From an uncultured Clostridia bacterium (GTDB taxonomy: Bacteria > Bacillota > Clostridia > Christensenellales > Aristaeellaceae), in the NCBI GenBank assembly GCA_934636425.1, contig CAKUAV010000184.1:1-5455 (forward strand): a stretch of 5,455 nucleotides of DNA, written 5' to 3'. Under the pieces are notes generated by a model that worked only from the letters and a program-made list of their open reading frames with translations, was not told where the DNA came from and made no database searches. How positions within the stretch are numbered: the first letter of the stretch is position 1; every line of letters begins with the position of its first letter. Below, one piece after another: positions 4,805 through 5,455 of the stretch. Both the position numbers and the translations under genes were made by a program.

Positions 4805-5455
4805 CTATAGCTGATCCCTCGGCGCGTCCATGTCGACGTTCATGATCGCGCGCAGCAGCTCGTCGCCGCGCCGCCCCACCTTGATCAGCGGCTTGCCGAT
4901 GGCCGCCTGCACCTCGTCAAGCGTCCTGTCGTCCAGAAACACGTCCTCGTCGTCGCGCAGCATACACTCGGTAATCAGCACGCGGTCGGCGCTCAAGTCC
5001 TTCGTCGCGCGTATTATGTCGCCGCCGGTCAGCAGGCCCGCGACCGTCACCTCCGGCCCGAAAAAGCCGTTCTCGATCGCCAGCACCTTCACAGTCACGT
5101 TCGGCACGGGATGCGCGCGCATCAGCTCCCGCATGAACGGCGCGGCCGACGTGCCCGTGGCGATCAGCACGGACGCGGGCTGCGCGCGCGTGAGGTCTGT
5201 CTCCTCATACGCTTCCTCAAACTCGGTCTGCAAGAGCCGCATCATGCCGATGCCGTTCTCGATCTGCGAATAGTCCTCATAGAACGAATCGGGCGGCAGC
5301 GGAATGTCCGCGGCCAGATAGAACTCGTCCGAGGGCAGCACGAACGGCGTGTCGAACTCCCGCATGAACTTTTCCTGATATTTCTGCGCCATGTCCATCA
5401 CGGCGCGCGCCTCGTCGCGGCTGTATTTGTGCAGCGGGAACAGCCCCTCGCGGTG
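4805..5455 (-). CDS. DUF512-family protein, C-terminal part (truncated by the right edge)
   Basis: The last 216 codons are visible and the frame stays open to the edge, beginning HREGLFPLHKYSRDEARA. It matches the C-terminal DUF512 region: SDEFY (fragment residues 42-46), ENGIGMMR (66-73), ATGTSAAPF (99-107), NGFFGPEVTVAGLLTGGDI (129-147) and FLDD (173-176), ending MDAPRDQL with a TAG stop. Full-length family members have an N-terminal PDZ-like domain and a radical-SAM-like region, which would lie outside the window. An apparent GTG start at 5401 (and ATG at 5398) is internal, because conserved residues continue upstream of it. The biochemical role of the family is not established. In Firmicutes the gene commonly lies next to der, which supports the identification, but here 948 bp of repeat-rich non-coding DNA separates the two. 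Confidence 0.93.
   Translation of the reverse strand, partial: HREGLFPLHKYSRDEARAVMDMAQKYQEKFMREFDTPFVLPSDEFYLAADIPLPPDSFYEDYSQIENGIGMMRLLQTEFEEAYEETDLTRAQPASVLIATGTSAAPFMRELMRAHPVPNVTVKVLAIENGFFGPEVTVAGLLTGGDIIRATKDLSADRVLITECMLRDDEDVFLDDRTLDEVQAAIGKPLIKVGRRGDELLRAIMNVDMDAPRDQL

Noticed and set aside
4805..5401. Complete 198-residue protein starting at GTG 5401
   Set aside because: Conserved DUF512 sequence continues in frame through to 5455, so the start is internal and the gene is truncated by the window.

Overview
The window carries four protein-coding genes, all on the minus strand, embedded in GC-rich DNA with unusually repeat-rich intergenic regions. In transcription order (right to left) they are: the C-terminal part of a DUF512-family protein (4805 to the right edge), der (ribosome-assembly GTPase, 2522-3856), plsY (acyl-phosphate glycerol-3-phosphate acyltransferase, 1866-2498) and a sialidase-like BNR/Asp-box protein (417-1808). 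The order DUF512 - der - plsY is known from Firmicutes, especially Clostridia, so the source is most likely a GC-rich clostridial bacterium, possibly an uncultured gut or anaerobic lineage. No rRNA or other marker allows a finer placement.

Layout, left to right. Positions 1-299 hold at least two units of a 151-bp tandem repeat cut by the left edge. Positions 371-400 form a GC-rich hairpin that probably terminates the leftward transcript. The sialidase-like gene follows, starting at 1808 behind a clear GGAGGT. A strong 12-bp hairpin (1829-1859) fills the 57-bp gap between it and plsY. plsY and der are 23 bp apart, each with a good ribosome binding site, and look co-transcribed. Upstream of der lies a 948-bp non-coding stretch (3857-4804). 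It contains a hairpin touching the der Shine-Dalgarno, a small AT-rich island with a possible -10, a run of nine G in a possible G-quadruplex, short AATTCGGAATG-type repeats, a minisatellite of five full 43-bp units plus a partial sixth, an AT-rich hairpin directly at the array's end, and a pair of GC-rich stem-loops. The DUF512 gene comes next and runs off the window.

Function. Der and PlsY are housekeeping proteins for 50S ribosome assembly and membrane phospholipid synthesis. gpsA, which commonly follows plsY in Firmicutes and makes its glycerol-3-phosphate substrate, is not in the window; the next gene is instead the sialidase-like protein, apparently cytoplasmic and possibly separated from plsY by a terminator. 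I see no mobile-element gene, CRISPR array, RNA gene or convincing new defence or metabolic system. The unusual content is the repeat-laden intergenic DNA, especially the 43-bp array that separates two genes that are usually close neighbours.
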